DNA of 64,000 bases, from contig NZ_CP074371.1 of NCBI RefSeq assembly GCF_018362975.1, positions 2,790,001-2,854,000 of the forward strand. The letters are read 5' to 3'. The notes under the pieces were generated by a model, which saw nothing but the letters and a program-made list of their open reading frames with translations, made no database searches and was not told the DNA's origin. A program made the translations under genes and the position numbers. Of the stretch, positions 1 to 7,789 are shown piece by piece. Source of the stretch: Nocardia tengchongensis (GTDB lineage: Bacteria; Actinomycetota; Actinomycetes; Mycobacteriales; Mycobacteriaceae). The number at the start of each line of letters is the position of its first letter. Position 1 is the stretch's first letter.

Positions 1-325
1 TGTGGCTGGCGGTGAACATGGCGCCGGGGCAGTCCAGGTGACCGGAGGCGAAGTACAGCTGGTCGGTGGAGGCGAGGCCGATGTGCACCACATCGAGGCC
101 CTGCGCGAGCACGCCGTCGGCGAAGGCCGCGGCCAGCTCGGGGGAGGAGTCGCGCATGTCGTGACCGATCACGATGCGCGTCGCGCCTTCGGTCCGCATC
201 AGCCGGGCGAAGGAGCCGGCGACATCCCGGACGAAGTCCGCGTCGATCTGCTCGCCGACCACGCCGCGAACGTCGTATGCCTTGATGACTGCTTGTACGG
301 ACTCGGCGGACCGGGCGACTGTCAT
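1..325 (-). CDS. manB: Phosphomannomutase/phosphoglucomutase, N-terminal part (cut by window edge)
   Basis: The minus-strand frame opens at ATG 325 and leaves the window after 108 residues. The start resembles actinobacterial phosphomannomutases: IKAYDVRG at residues 14-21, a GHDMR segment, and the beginning of the active-site phosphoserine loop (PGAMFTASH) at the very edge, with Ser107 as the expected phosphorylated residue. The enzyme interconverts mannose 6-phosphate and mannose 1-phosphate in the cytoplasm and so feeds GDP-mannose to phosphatidylinositol mannosides and lipomannans. DUF3499, zincin and whiB2 follow in the same order as around Mtb Rv3257c, which supports manB over a pure phosphoglucomutase. 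The missing C-terminus leaves substrate preference untested. Confidence 0.9.
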   Translation of the reverse strand, partial: MTVARSAESVQAVIKAYDVRGVVGEQIDADFVRDVAGSFARLMRTEGATRIVIGHDMRDSSPELAAAFADGVLAQGLDVVHIGLASTDQLYFASGHLDCPGAMFTASH

Positions 326-449
326 GGGGAACACCCTAGTAGCAGACCCTCGCGTGGGCGGACTTCGCCTGCCCCTACTTGTCGGGTCAAGTGATTCGGT
401 GAGATGAGAGCGACTTGTCGGGTATGTCCGCGCGTCGCGGACCTCCGAG

Positions 450-839
450 TCAGCTCGGCGGGTCGGGTAGGACGCGTAGGTGGCCGCGGCGGCCGGTGCG
501 ACCCGTGCGGGTCGGGCGCTGCTGGGCGGGGGCGTAGTCGGTGTAGCCGCGCGGATCCGGATCGGTTGGGCGGCGGCGCAATCCGGCTTCGCGGACGGCC
601 TCGGCCAGGGCGGTCAGATCGTCGTCGTCGGGAGTGGAGGAGGAAAATCCGCCCTCGTGGCGGACCAGCTCCCAGCCCTTGGGCGCGGTGATCCGGGAGG
701 CGTGCGTTTCACACAGGTCCCAGGAATGCGGCTCGGCGACCGTGACCAGTGGACCCACGACCGCCATCGAGTCGGAGTACACATAGGTCAGCGTCGCGAC
801 GGCCGGATTCTTGCAGCCTGGACGGCAGCAACGACGCAT
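450..839 (-). CDS. DUF3499 family protein
   Basis: A 129-residue protein starting at ATG 839 (MRRCCRPGCKNPAVATL). The N-terminus holds clustered cysteines (CC-x3-C) and a later Cys in DLCETHASR, the arrangement expected of a small zinc-binding fold. The C-terminal third is a disordered Arg/Pro/Thr tail. It matches the actinobacterial DUF3499 family (Mtb Rv3258c), always found next to manB and whiB2; its function is unknown. An in-frame extension upstream to 1067 has no family support and runs through the structured repeat at 931-1027, so I reject it. Confidence 0.85.
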   Translation of the reverse strand: MRRCCRPGCKNPAVATLTYVYSDSMAVVGPLVTVAEPHSWDLCETHASRITAPKGWELVRHEGGFSSSTPDDDDLTALAEAVREAGLRRRPTDPDPRGYTDYAPAQQRPTRTGRTGRRGHLRVLPDPPS

Positions 840-930
840 GGGGATCACGCCAAGCAGGGTAACCCCCCTCACGGCCCGATGGGCACAGACACGCTCAATG
901 ACCCCGGTCTCAGTAGTGCCACAAGACCCA

Positions 931-1027
931 TGGTTCGCGGCGCGTCTCGTTCTGGACTGAGTGGAGCGGGGGAGCGAAGCGGAGGAGCGGAGGGAGGGAA
1001 GAACGAGACCTCCAGCGCCGCGAACCA
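931..1027. repeat. 97-nt imperfect palindrome with purine-rich loop
   Basis: Two arms pair: 931-943 with 1015-1027 (13 bp, perfect) and 944-953 with 1000-1009 (10 bp, perfect), separated by a 5-nt bulge at 1010-1014. The 46-nt loop is rich in GGAGCG/GGAGG words and contains the 15-mer GGAGCGAAGCGGAGG, which recurs at about 51912 before rshA. The element lies between the divergent DUF3499 and zincin genes and ends about 30 bp before the latter's promoter. It may be a dispersed structured repeat or a transcribed hairpin; the sequence alone does not decide. Confidence 0.6.
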
Positions 1028-1070
1028 GCCGGAGCGGAGCGGAGGCAGAAGAAAGAGCTAGATTCAAGGT

Positions 1071-1562
1071 ATGACCCGTTCACGTAAGAGGCGGCCGCCC
1101 ACAGCGCGGTCGGTCATCCGCCGCGGGCGGGGTGTGCGTGGGCCCATGTTGCCGCCGACGGTGCCCGCCCGGCGCACCCGCGGCCAGGAGTTCGACCGGC
1201 TGGTGCTGGAGGCGTTCGCGCCGCTGGAGAGCCGCTGGCACGAGCAGTTGACCAAGCTCGACATCGCGGTCGACGATGTGCCGAAAATCCGTCCGCTGCA
1301 CCCCGATTCGGTCACCTGGCCCGACGAGGTGGTGGCCGACGGGCCGGTGCCGCTGTCCCGTCTGATCCCGGCCGGGGTGGACCGCTACGGCATGACCACC
1401 CGCGCCCGCATCGTGCTGTTCCGTAAGCCGCTGGAACTGCGGGCCGGGGACCCCGACGACCTGGTCGACCTGCTGCGCGAGGTCCTCGTACAGCAGCTCG
1501 CGACCTATCTCGGGGTCGAGCCCGACATCATCGACCCGGACCCGGACGCGGACAACGGGTAG
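1071..1562 (+). CDS. Zincin-fold (PF06262-like) protein with degenerate metal site
   Basis: A 163-residue protein counterpart of Mtb Rv3259, between DUF3499 and whiB2. Residues about 45-157 follow the layout of the small zincin-like metallopeptidase family. Where family members carry HExxHxxG, this protein reads LVQQLATYLG (about residues 141-150), so the first His and Glu are Gln and the second His is Thr. It therefore probably cannot bind catalytic zinc and is better viewed as a non-enzymatic member. The N-terminus is Arg-rich. The start ATG is 6 nt after TAGATT (1059-1064), a -10-like hexamer, suggesting a leaderless transcript with no Shine-Dalgarno. Confidence 0.8.
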   Translation: MTRSRKRRPPTARSVIRRGRGVRGPMLPPTVPARRTRGQEFDRLVLEAFAPLESRWHEQLTKLDIAVDDVPKIRPLHPDSVTWPDEVVADGPVPLSRLIPAGVDRYGMTTRARIVLFRKPLELRAGDPDDLVDLLREVLVQQLATYLGVEPDIIDPDPDADNG

Positions 1563-1572
1563 AACGCCCGCT

Positions 1573-1621
1573 TTACCCCGAACTACGTTTCGTAACAACT
1601 GATTTCGCAAGTTCGGGGTAA
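1573..1621. terminator. Hairpin between convergent zincin and whiB2 genes
   Basis: A 12-bp perfect stem (TTACCCCGAACT at 1573-1584 with AGTTCGGGGTAA at 1610-1621) encloses a 25-nt loop. It starts 10 nt after the stop of the upstream gene, and whiB2 converges from the other side. It overlaps the dispersed repeat at 1590-1639. There is no U-tract, so termination is inferred from position. Confidence 0.5.
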
Positions 1622-1639
1622 CTCGTCGGGTACGCCCAG
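1590..1639 (+). repeat. Copy 1 of a 50-bp dispersed repeat
   Basis: It matches, in opposite orientation, 57827-57876. The alignment of about 51 columns shows five substitutions and one indel; the shared core includes ACAACTGATTTCGCAA and GGGTACGCCCAG. Both copies lie in gaps between genes. Confidence 0.7.
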
Positions 1640-1730
1640 GGTTGTTTCGGCTCCTGACCGCGGCACGGGTTGCCGACGGTCAGCGGCTCCCGAGCCGCCC
1701 GCTGAAGGCCCGGAGAGGCGGGGGAGCCCT

Positions 1731-2084
1731 TTAGATGATGCCGCGCTTGAGGCGGCGGCGCTCACGCTCGGAGAGGCCGCCCCAGATGCCGAAGCGCTCG
1801 TCATTGGCGAGGGCGTACTCGAGGCACTCGTCGCGTACCTCGCAGCCCAGGCAGATGCGCTTGGCTTCGCGGGTGGAGCCGCCCTTCTCGGGGAAGAACG
1901 CCTCCGGATCGGTTTGGGCGCACAGCGCCCGTTCCTGCCATTGTTCGGCTTCGGTCATCATGCGACCGCCGCGCGCGAAAGTGTCGTACATATCCTCGGC
2001 ACCGCTGACGATCAGGCTCAGCCGCGGTGGTTCGGGCTGGTAGGCAGCTCGCGCCCACTGTCCGCCCCCCGGCCGCGTCGTCAT
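1731..2084 (-). CDS. whiB2: WhiB-family iron-sulfur regulator WhiB2
   Basis: A 117-residue protein with the four [4Fe-4S] ligands at C55, C78, C81 and C87 (C-x22-C-x2-C-x5-C), the GIWGG turn at 99-103 and the basic tail ERERRRLKRGII. WhiB2 is the septation and division regulator of actinomycetes (WhmD in M. smegmatis); the cluster region binds the housekeeping sigma factor. The start ATG 2084 was chosen because a strong GAGGGGGG lies 8 nt upstream; the longer frame to 2204 and the shorter one from ATG 1991 are alternatives. The ~40 residues before the first conserved block are poorly conserved. Position next to zincin and fbiA matches Mtb Rv3260c. Confidence 0.93.
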   Translation of the reverse strand: MTTRPGGGQWARAAYQPEPPRLSLIVSGAEDMYDTFARGGRMMTEAEQWQERALCAQTDPEAFFPEKGGSTREAKRICLGCEVRDECLEYALANDERFGIWGGLSERERRRLKRGII

Positions 2085-2546
2085 CGGTTCACCCCCCTCA
2101 TATCCGTTCCGGTCCTCGGCGCAGAAATCAGGTGCTGCGCCAGTCGTGGAATCGGTTCGCGATACACCGCCCGGAATGCCCGACGGGGCCAGCTCATCGG
2201 CCATCGCTCCGCCTCCTCACTGTGTGTTAGCGCAGAATGATTAATCCGTCGGAGCCGATCCCACCGACGGCCAACACCGCGGCGTAGTCCCGCGGCCATC
2301 CCCGAGCTTGACGCCACTCCGGTGCGAACGCTTGTTCGAAAACCCGTCCGCGCCTTGCACTCTCACGCGGACCCGGAATGACATGCCTGTGATTAGACAC
2401 GCCGGGAGCGGCGATGGTCAAGCTGCCGAAGCAATTCCGTTACCATCTGCTACCCTTCTGGCGACGTTCCCGCAGATCAAACAGCAAATTCACAGCAAAT
2501 AAATCGCGGGCCATCTTCCCGCCGTCACCGCATAGGCTGTGCGGAT
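2085..2546. other. Divergent whiB2/fbiA intergenic region
   Basis: About 460 bp without a convincing gene; the short frames here lack family features and have unsuitable starts. It should hold the whiB2 promoter and long leader. It contains an SOS-box-like palindrome at 2324-2339 and the TAGGCT hexamer at 2533-2538 just before fbiA. Confidence 0.6.
2324..2339. promoter_or_regulatory. SOS-box-like palindrome
   Basis: GCGAACGCTTGTTCGA matches the mycobacterial LexA box TCGAAC-N4-GTTCGA in all but the first base. It lies about 240 bp before whiB2 and 210 bp before fbiA. LexA binding is an inference from the motif alone. Confidence 0.4.
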
Positions 2547-3545
2547 GTGACTCGAGAACAAGCGGACACCGCGCCCGGCACCGGCCTGCGGATCGCGGTC
2601 CTGGTCGGCGGGGTCGGCGGCGCGCGGTTCCTGATGGGCGTGCGCGAGCTGCTGCCCGGAGCCGACACCACGGCCATCGTCAATGTCGGCGACGACGTCT
2701 GGATGCACGGGCTGCGCATCTGCCCTGACCTGGACACCTGCATGTACACCCTGGGTGGCGGCATCGATCCCGAGCGCGGCTGGGGACACGCGAACGAGAC
2801 CTGGAACGCCAAGGAAGAGCTGGCGAAATACAACGCCCAGCCCGATTGGTTCGGGCTCGGCGACCGCGATATCGCCACCCACCTGATCCGCACCGAAATG
2901 CTGCGTCAGGGCTACCCGCTCTCGGCGGTGACCGAGGCGCTCTGCAACCGGTGGCAACCGGGTGTGAAGCTGCTTCCGGCAACCGACGACCGCTGCGAAA
3001 CCCATGTCGTTATCGGCGACCCGGATAACCCTGGCGAACGCCGCGCGATCCATTTCCAGGAGTGGTGGGTGCGGTACCGGGCGAACGTAGAGACCCATGG
3101 ATTCGTGACTATTGGGGCAGATGCTGCGAAACCAGCCCCGGGTGTGACGGAAATCATAGAGTCCGCGGATGTGATCCTGCTCGCTCCCTCGAACCCCGTC
3201 GTGAGCGTCGGAGCGGTCCTCTCGGTGCCCGGCATTCGGGGCGCACTGCGCACAACGGCCGCGAAGGTGATCGGCCTGTCCCCGGTGATCGGTGGAAAAG
3301 CCTTGCGCGGCATGGCCGATGAATGCCTGTCCGTGATCGGCGTGGAGACCTCCGCCGAGGCGGTCGGCAACTACTACGGTGCGCGCTCGGGCACCGGCAT
3401 CCTCGACGGCTGGCTGGTCCACACCGGCGACACCGCCGACATCCCGGGCGTCGAAGTACGCAGCATCCCGCTGCTCATGACCGACCCGGCCACCACCGCC
3501 GAGATGGTCCGCCAGGCCCTCGATATCGCGGGAGTGAAACCGTGA
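2547..3545 (+). CDS. fbiA: 2-phospho-L-lactate transferase (F420 biosynthesis)
   Basis: A 332-residue CofD/FbiA protein. The nucleotide-binding start [13 protein letters not shown] (about residues 19-31) and the later [17 protein letters not shown] block are family signatures. It joins an activated phospholactate-type moiety to the deazaflavin Fo to give F420-0 (or dehydro-F420-0 in actinobacteria). The GTG start lies 8 nt after TAGGCT, suggesting a leaderless message. Its stop overlaps the GTG of fbiB by four bases (GTGA), so the two are translationally coupled, exactly as Rv3261-Rv3262. F420 made here would serve the Ddn-type oxidoreductase at 41482. Confidence 0.96.
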   Translation: MTREQADTAPGTGLRIAVLVGGVGGARFLMGVRELLPGADTTAIVNVGDDVWMHGLRICPDLDTCMYTLGGGIDPERGWGHANETWNAKEELAKYNAQPDWFGLGDRDIATHLIRTEMLRQGYPLSAVTEALCNRWQPGVKLLPATDDRCETHVVIGDPDNPGERRAIHFQEWWVRYRANVETHGFVTIGADAAKPAPGVTEIIESADVILLAPSNPVVSVGAVLSVPGIRGALRTTAAKVIGLSPVIGGKALRGMADECLSVIGVETSAEAVGNYYGARSGTGILDGWLVHTGDTADIPGVEVRSIPLLMTDPATTAEMVRQALDIAGVKP

Positions 3546-4906
3546 CAACCGATTCCGGCCAGAGCCTCGGCGACCACGCGTCCCGCGGCGAACTGCGCAT
3601 CCTGCCCATCGCCGGCCTGCCCGAATTCCGGCCCGGCGACGACGTCGCCGAAGCCATTGCGGCACAGGCCCCGTGGCTGCAGGACGGCGACGTGCTGGTG
3701 GTCACCAGCAAGATCGTCGCCAAGGCCGAGGGCCGCGTGGTGAGCGTGCCCACCGATCCGGAGGAGCGCGACGCCGTCCGCCGCAAACTCGTGCTCGAGG
3801 AGTCGGTGCGGGTGCTCGCCCGCAAGAACCGCACCCTCATCACCGAGAACAAGCTCGGCATCGTGCAGGCCGCCGCCGGCATCGACGGCTCCAATGTGGA
3901 GCAGGACGAACTCGTGCTGCTGCCCGAGGACCCCGACGCCAGCGCCAAGGCGCTGCGCGCGGAGCTCGCCGAACGCCTCGGCGTCCAGGTGGCCGTGGTC
4001 ATCACCGACACCATGGGCCGGGCCTGGCGCAACGGCCAGATCGACGCCGCCATCGGCTCGTCCGGACTGCGGGTGCTGCACGACTACAACGGCGCGGTCG
4101 ACGGGCAGGGCAACGAACTGCACGTCACCCTGGTCGCGGTGGCCGACGAACTGGCCGCCGCCGCGGATCTGGTGAAGGGCAAACTCGGCGGGGTCCCGGT
4201 CGCGGTGGTGCGCGGGCTGGACTACACCGACGACGGCTCCACCGCCGCGGGCCTGCTGCGCCGCGGCGAGGAGGACCTGTTCTGGCTCGGCACCGAGGAA
4301 TCGGTCGACCTGGGCCGCAAACAGGCGATGCTGCTGCGCCGTTCGGTGCGTCAATTCGCCGACACCCCGGTGGAACCCGAGGTCATCCGCGCCGCCGTCG
4401 CCGCCGCCCTGACCGCCCCGGCGCCGCATCACACCCGCCCGGTGCGGTTCGTGTGGGTGCGCAAGCGCGGCCTGCGCGAGCAGCTGCTCGAGGCGATGGC
4501 CGAGAAGTGGCGCACCGACCTGACCGGTGACGGCCGCACCCCGGAGAGCGTGGAGAAGCGAATCCAGCGCGGCCGCATCCTCTTCGACGCGCCCGAGGTG
4601 ATCATCCCGTTCTGCGTGCCCGACGGCGCGCACGACTATCCGGACGAGACCCGCCGGGCCGCCGAGAAGACCATGTTCACCGTCGCGGTGGGCGCGGCAG
4701 TGCAGGGCCTGCTGGTGTCGCTGGCCGTGCGCGGAGTGGGCAGCTGCTGGATCGGATCCACCATCTTCGCCCCCGACGTCACCCGAGAGGTGCTGGGTCT
4801 GGAGGCGGACTGGAGTCCGCTGGGCGCCATCGCCGTCGGCTATCCGCTCGAGGAGCTCGCGCCGCGCGAGGCCCGCGAGCCGGGCATCGGGCTGGTCGAA
4901 CTGTGA
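3542..4906 (+). CDS. fbiB: Bifunctional F420 ligase FbiB: gamma-glutamyl ligase plus FMN-binding domain
   Basis: A 454-residue protein with the two-domain layout of actinobacterial FbiB. Residues ~15-250 are the CofE-type F420-0:gamma-glutamyl ligase ([23 protein letters not shown]..., [17 protein letters not shown]). Residues ~255-454 are a nitroreductase-like FMN domain ([29 protein letters not shown]). The first adds the glutamate tail to F420-0; the second reduces dehydro-F420-0. The GTG start at 3542 overlaps the fbiA stop. The stop TGA is embedded in GTGAGCGAGCG, the first bases of a repeat that fills the gap to the next gene. Confidence 0.96.
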   Translation: MTTDSGQSLGDHASRGELRILPIAGLPEFRPGDDVAEAIAAQAPWLQDGDVLVVTSKIVAKAEGRVVSVPTDPEERDAVRRKLVLEESVRVLARKNRTLITENKLGIVQAAAGIDGSNVEQDELVLLPEDPDASAKALRAELAERLGVQVAVVITDTMGRAWRNGQIDAAIGSSGLRVLHDYNGAVDGQGNELHVTLVAVADELAAAADLVKGKLGGVPVAVVRGLDYTDDGSTAAGLLRRGEEDLFWLGTEESVDLGRKQAMLLRRSVRQFADTPVEPEVIRAAVAAALTAPAPHHTRPVRFVWVRKRGLREQLLEAMAEKWRTDLTGDGRTPESVEKRIQRGRILFDAPEVIIPFCVPDGAHDYPDETRRAAEKTMFTVAVGAAVQGLLVSLAVRGVGSCWIGSTIFAPDVTREVLGLEADWSPLGAIAVGYPLEELAPREAREPGIGLVEL

Positions 4907-4982
4907 GCGAGCGCAGCGAGCGAACCGAAGGCACAGCCGCCCTCGCGGTCATGCCGGAGCCGAGCCCCGGCGAGGTGGAGGC
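4903..4982 (+). repeat. Stop-to-start junction repeat, copy A (fbiB-Nudix)
   Basis: It begins with GTGAGCGAGCG, which contains the fbiB stop, and ends with GGAGGC directly before the next ATG. It shares GTGAGCGAGCG, AGCGAGCG, GGCACAGCCG, GCCGGAGC and GGAGGC, in the same order, with 51859-51927 between sigH and rshA. Over the first 58 columns about 43 bases agree without gaps. Confidence 0.6.
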
Positions 4983-5501
4983 ATGACCGCGGAGTCGCTG
5001 CACAAGTCCGCGACCGAGCTGCTGGAGACCTGGTCTCCGGCAACGGGTCCGGAACAGTCGATCCGCGAGGCCATGCTGGCCTTCCTGGGGTCGGCTCCGC
5101 GCGGTTGCCTGCGCGAGCACGCGGCCGGGCACATCACCGCCTCGGCCATCGTGTTCTCCCACGACGAGCGGCAGGTCCTCCTCACCCTGCACCCGCGGGT
5201 GGGCCGCTGGATCCAATTGGGCGGCCACTGCGAGGAATCCGACGATTCGGTCGCCGCGGCCGCCTTCCGCGAAGCGACCGAGGAATCCGGCATCGAGGGC
5301 CTGACCCTCGAGCCCGGCCTCTACGGCGCCCAGGCCCACCCCATCACCTGCTCGCTCGGCCTGCCCACCCGCCACCTCGATCTGCTGTTCAAGATCAAGG
5401 CCCCGGAAGGCGCTGTCCCGGTACGCAGTTCGGAATCCACCGACCTGCGCTGGTGGCCGGTCGACGGCCTGCCCGCTGACTCGGACGTGCTGTTGCGCTG
5501 A
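4983..5501 (+). CDS. Nudix hydrolase
   Basis: A 172-residue Nudix protein. The Nudix box is recognisable as GGHCEESDDS followed by REATEESGI (about residues 80-104), with the metal-binding REx2EE core intact and a one-residue shift in the N-terminal half compared with the textbook pattern. Such enzymes hydrolyse nucleoside diphosphate derivatives; the substrate cannot be read from the sequence. It follows fbiB in the same direction, 76 bp apart, with the gap occupied by a repeat that supplies the GGAGG one base before ATG. A strong hairpin terminator follows the stop. Confidence 0.85.
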   Translation: MTAESLHKSATELLETWSPATGPEQSIREAMLAFLGSAPRGCLREHAAGHITASAIVFSHDERQVLLTLHPRVGRWIQLGGHCEESDDSVAAAAFREATEESGIEGLTLEPGLYGAQAHPITCSLGLPTRHLDLLFKIKAPEGAVPVRSSESTDLRWWPVDGLPADSDVLLR

Positions 5502-5506
5502 CCAGG

Positions 5507-5539
5507 ACACGGGGGTTCCGGATCGCGGAACCCCCGTGT
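5507..5539 (+). terminator. Hairpin terminator after the Nudix gene
   Basis: A 14-bp perfect stem (5507-5520 with 5526-5539) around a 5-nt loop, beginning 6 nt after the Nudix stop and just before the FMN riboswitch. There is no long T-run. Confidence 0.75.
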
Positions 5540-5557
5540 TACTGTCCGGTACGTACA

Positions 5558-5716
5558 CGTTCTCAGGGCGGGGTGGAATTCCCCACCGGCGGTAATGGCG
5601 ATCCGGGCCGATCCGGAACGCACGAGCCCGCGAGCGCCACACCGATCCCGGTGTGGGTCGAGCAGATTCCGGTGTGACCCCGGAGCCGACGGTCAGAGTC
5701 CGGATGAAAGAGAACG
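5558..5716 (+). promoter_or_regulatory. FMN riboswitch (RFN element)
   Basis: All conserved RFN blocks are present in order: TTCTCAGGGCGGGGTGGAAT and CCCCACCGGCGGTAA in the 5' half, AGCCCGCGAGCG in the middle, then CAGATTCCGGTGTGACCCC, GGAGCCGACGGTCAGAGTCC and GGATGAAAGAGAACG. The 5' TTCTC pairs with the closing GAGAA. A variable stem (CACACCGATCCCGGTGTG-like, around 5638-5656) sits between blocks. The element ends about 78 nt before ribH with no other gene between, so it should lower expression of that gene when FMN is abundant, by termination or by sequestering the AGGAGG at 5783-5788. Confidence 0.95.
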
Positions 5717-5794
5717 CGGCCCCGGCACGTCCGCCAGCGCGGGCGGGCCCTGTTCGCGTCTTGCCCTGGGTGACAGCGAACAGGAGGAATCCCC

Positions 5795-6241
5795 ATGTCA
5801 CCCATGCCGAATCGCATCGCCCTCGTCGCCGCCCGCTGGCACAGCGACATCGTCGACAAGGCTGTCGAATCCTGCCGGGCCGAGTTGCTCGCCCGCGGGT
5901 ACGCCGAGATCGACGTGATCGAGGTGCCCGGCGCCTTCGAAATCCCGTTGCAGGCGAAGCGTTTGGCCACCAGCGGCGCCTATGCCGCGGTCGCCGGGGT
6001 CGCGCTGGTGGTGGACGGCGGCATCTACCGCCACGACTTCGTCGCCCCCACCGTGGTCGACGCGCTCATGCGGGTGCAGCTCGACACCGACGTGCCGGTG
6101 TTCTCGGCCGTGCTCACCCCGCACCACTTCCACGAGCACGCCGAACATCTGGAGTACTTCGCCAAGCACTTCGTGAAGAAGGGCGCGGAACTGGCCAACG
6201 CCATCGCCGCCACGCTGGCGCTGGGCGCGGTCAACGCCTGA
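5795..6241 (+). CDS. ribH: 6,7-dimethyl-8-ribityllumazine synthase, type II-like
   Basis: A 148-residue lumazine synthase. Residues 10-16 (LVAARWH) form the substrate pocket, VPGAFEIPLQAKRL (44-57) is the family core, and His80 in GGIYRHDFVA corresponds to the catalytic His of the GDTxHFD-type loop. The C-terminal HHFHEHAEHLEYFAKHFVKK stretch is unlike canonical RibH and resembles the RibH2 group known from Brucella and rhizobia. It condenses the pyrimidinedione intermediate with dihydroxybutanone phosphate. It stands alone, without ribA/ribC/ribD, under an FMN riboswitch and with a good AGGAGG 6 nt before ATG. Confidence 0.93.
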   Translation: MSPMPNRIALVAARWHSDIVDKAVESCRAELLARGYAEIDVIEVPGAFEIPLQAKRLATSGAYAAVAGVALVVDGGIYRHDFVAPTVVDALMRVQLDTDVPVFSAVLTPHHFHEHAEHLEYFAKHFVKKGAELANAIAATLALGAVNA

Positions 6242-6250
6242 GAAACGAGC

Positions 6251-6303
6251 GCGCACCCTGTCCGCGCGAGCCGGAGGCGGCTCGTCGCGCGGACAGGGTG
6301 CGC
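6251..6303. terminator. Long bidirectional hairpin between ribH and dctA
   Basis: A 19-bp perfect stem (6251-6269 with 6285-6303) plus an inner GAGCCG/CGGCTC pairing lies between the convergent ribH and dctA genes, 10 nt after the ribH stop. Confidence 0.75.
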
Positions 6304-6367
6304 GGGTTCCGACGACGCGCAATAGGGGGAACGCGCCGGCGGTCCGGTTTCGGCCCAGGGGTTGGGG

Positions 6368-7726
6368 TCAGGCCGGAACCAGGTCCTTGTCGTGCGGGGC
6401 AGCCGGGTGGTCGTCGACCATGGCCCGCTCGTCGAACGGGATCTCGCGATCCAGCACCGCGCGCACACGAGCCGGGTCGACGGTGTTGGTCCAGGTGCCG
6501 ACGAGCAGCGTGGCGACGGCATTGCCCGAGAAGTTGGTCAGCGCCCGCGCTTCCGACATGAAACGGTCGATGCCGACGATCAGGCCGACCCCGTCCAGCA
6601 GCTCCGGGCGATGGCTCTGCAAGCCGCCCGCCAGCGTGGCCAGGCCCGCACCGGTCACGCCCGCCGCACCCTTGGACGCCACGATCATGAACAGCAGCAG
6701 CCCGATCTGCTCGTGCCAGGCCAGTGGCTTGCCCATGGCGTCGGCCACGAACAGGGTGGCCATGGTCAGGTAGATGGCGGTGCCGTCGAGGTTGAACGAA
6801 TACCCGGTCGGGACAACCACACCCACGGTGGTGCGATCCACGCCGGCGTGCTCCATCTTGGCGATGAGCCGCGGCAGCGCCGACTCCGAGGACGAGGTCG
6901 CGAAGATCAGCAGGTACTCCCGCGCCAGGTAGCGGACCAGCTTGAAGATCGAGGTTCCGGCGACCACCCGCAGCAGCAGGCCGAGCACGCCGAAGATGAA
7001 CACGATGCAGGTGAGATAGAAGGCCACCATCAGCAGCGCCAGCTGCTTGACCGCGTCGAGTCCGGTGCGCGCCACCACATTCGCCATCGCGCCGAACGCG
7101 CCGATCGGGGCCAGCCACAGGATCATGGTCAGCACCCGGAAGACCAGCTTCTGCACCGAGGCCACCCCGCGCAGGATCGGCTCACCCGCCGCGCCCATGG
7201 CCTGGATGCCGAAGCCGACCAGCAGCGCCACGAACAGCGCCTGCAGCACCTTGCCCGAGGTCAGTGACGACAGCAGCGTGGTCGGCACGATGTCCTCGAA
7301 GAACTGCCAGGTGCCGCCCGCAGCCTTGGCGTCGGTGGCGTACTTGGTGACCTCCTTCGCGTGCGCGGCCACGTTCAGCCCCGAACCCGGGTGCAGCAGA
7401 TTGCCGACCGCCAGTCCGATGCCCAGCGCCACCGTCGACATGATCAGGAAGTAGCCGATCGCCAGCCCGCCCACCCGGCCGACCCGGGCGGCCGCGCGCA
7501 CCGAGCCGATGCCGAGCACGATCGTGCAGAAGATGACCGGGGTGATCATCATCTTGATCAGGTTCACGAAGATCGTGCCCAGTTCGCCGACGCTCTTGCC
7601 GAAGCCCGGAGCCAGCCAGCCGACCAGGACGCCGGCCACGACGGCCACGATGACCGCCAGATACAGCCAGTGGGTACGGTCTCGGCGCGGTGGTGTGGTG
7701 GTGTCGCTCGTCACGCTGGAAATCAT
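6368..7726 (-). CDS. dctA: C4-dicarboxylate:cation symporter DctA
   Basis: A 452-residue membrane protein of the DAACS family. It shows the hydrophobic segments expected of eight helices plus re-entrant loops, the TSSSESALPRL hairpin and the helix-7 motif PTGYSFNLDGTAIYLTMA that distinguishes DctA within the family. Likely substrates are succinate, fumarate, malate or aspartate, moved inward with sodium or protons. ATG 7726 starts the recognisable N-terminus; a longer frame to 8278 runs antisense through the divergent kinase and is rejected. The 63-bp gap to the divergently transcribed sensor kinase suggests the kinase pair controls this transporter. Confidence 0.93.
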   Translation of the reverse strand: MISSVTSDTTTPPRRDRTHWLYLAVIVAVVAGVLVGWLAPGFGKSVGELGTIFVNLIKMMITPVIFCTIVLGIGSVRAAARVGRVGGLAIGYFLIMSTVALGIGLAVGNLLHPGSGLNVAAHAKEVTKYATDAKAAGGTWQFFEDIVPTTLLSSLTSGKVLQALFVALLVGFGIQAMGAAGEPILRGVASVQKLVFRVLTMILWLAPIGAFGAMANVVARTGLDAVKQLALLMVAFYLTCIVFIFGVLGLLLRVVAGTSIFKLVRYLAREYLLIFATSSSESALPRLIAKMEHAGVDRTTVGVVVPTGYSFNLDGTAIYLTMATLFVADAMGKPLAWHEQIGLLLFMIVASKGAAGVTGAGLATLAGGLQSHRPELLDGVGLIVGIDRFMSEARALTNFSGNAVATLLVGTWTNTVDPARVRAVLDREIPFDERAMVDDHPAAPHDKDLVPA

Positions 7727-7789
7727 GTTCCACCGAGTGACGCCGGTCACTGTTGCGTAAATTATGTTCATGAGGCATCCGGAGGAATC

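Noticed and set aside
2..407. Plus-strand frames at the left edge
   Set aside because: Antisense to manB, whose N-terminal motifs are clear on the minus strand.
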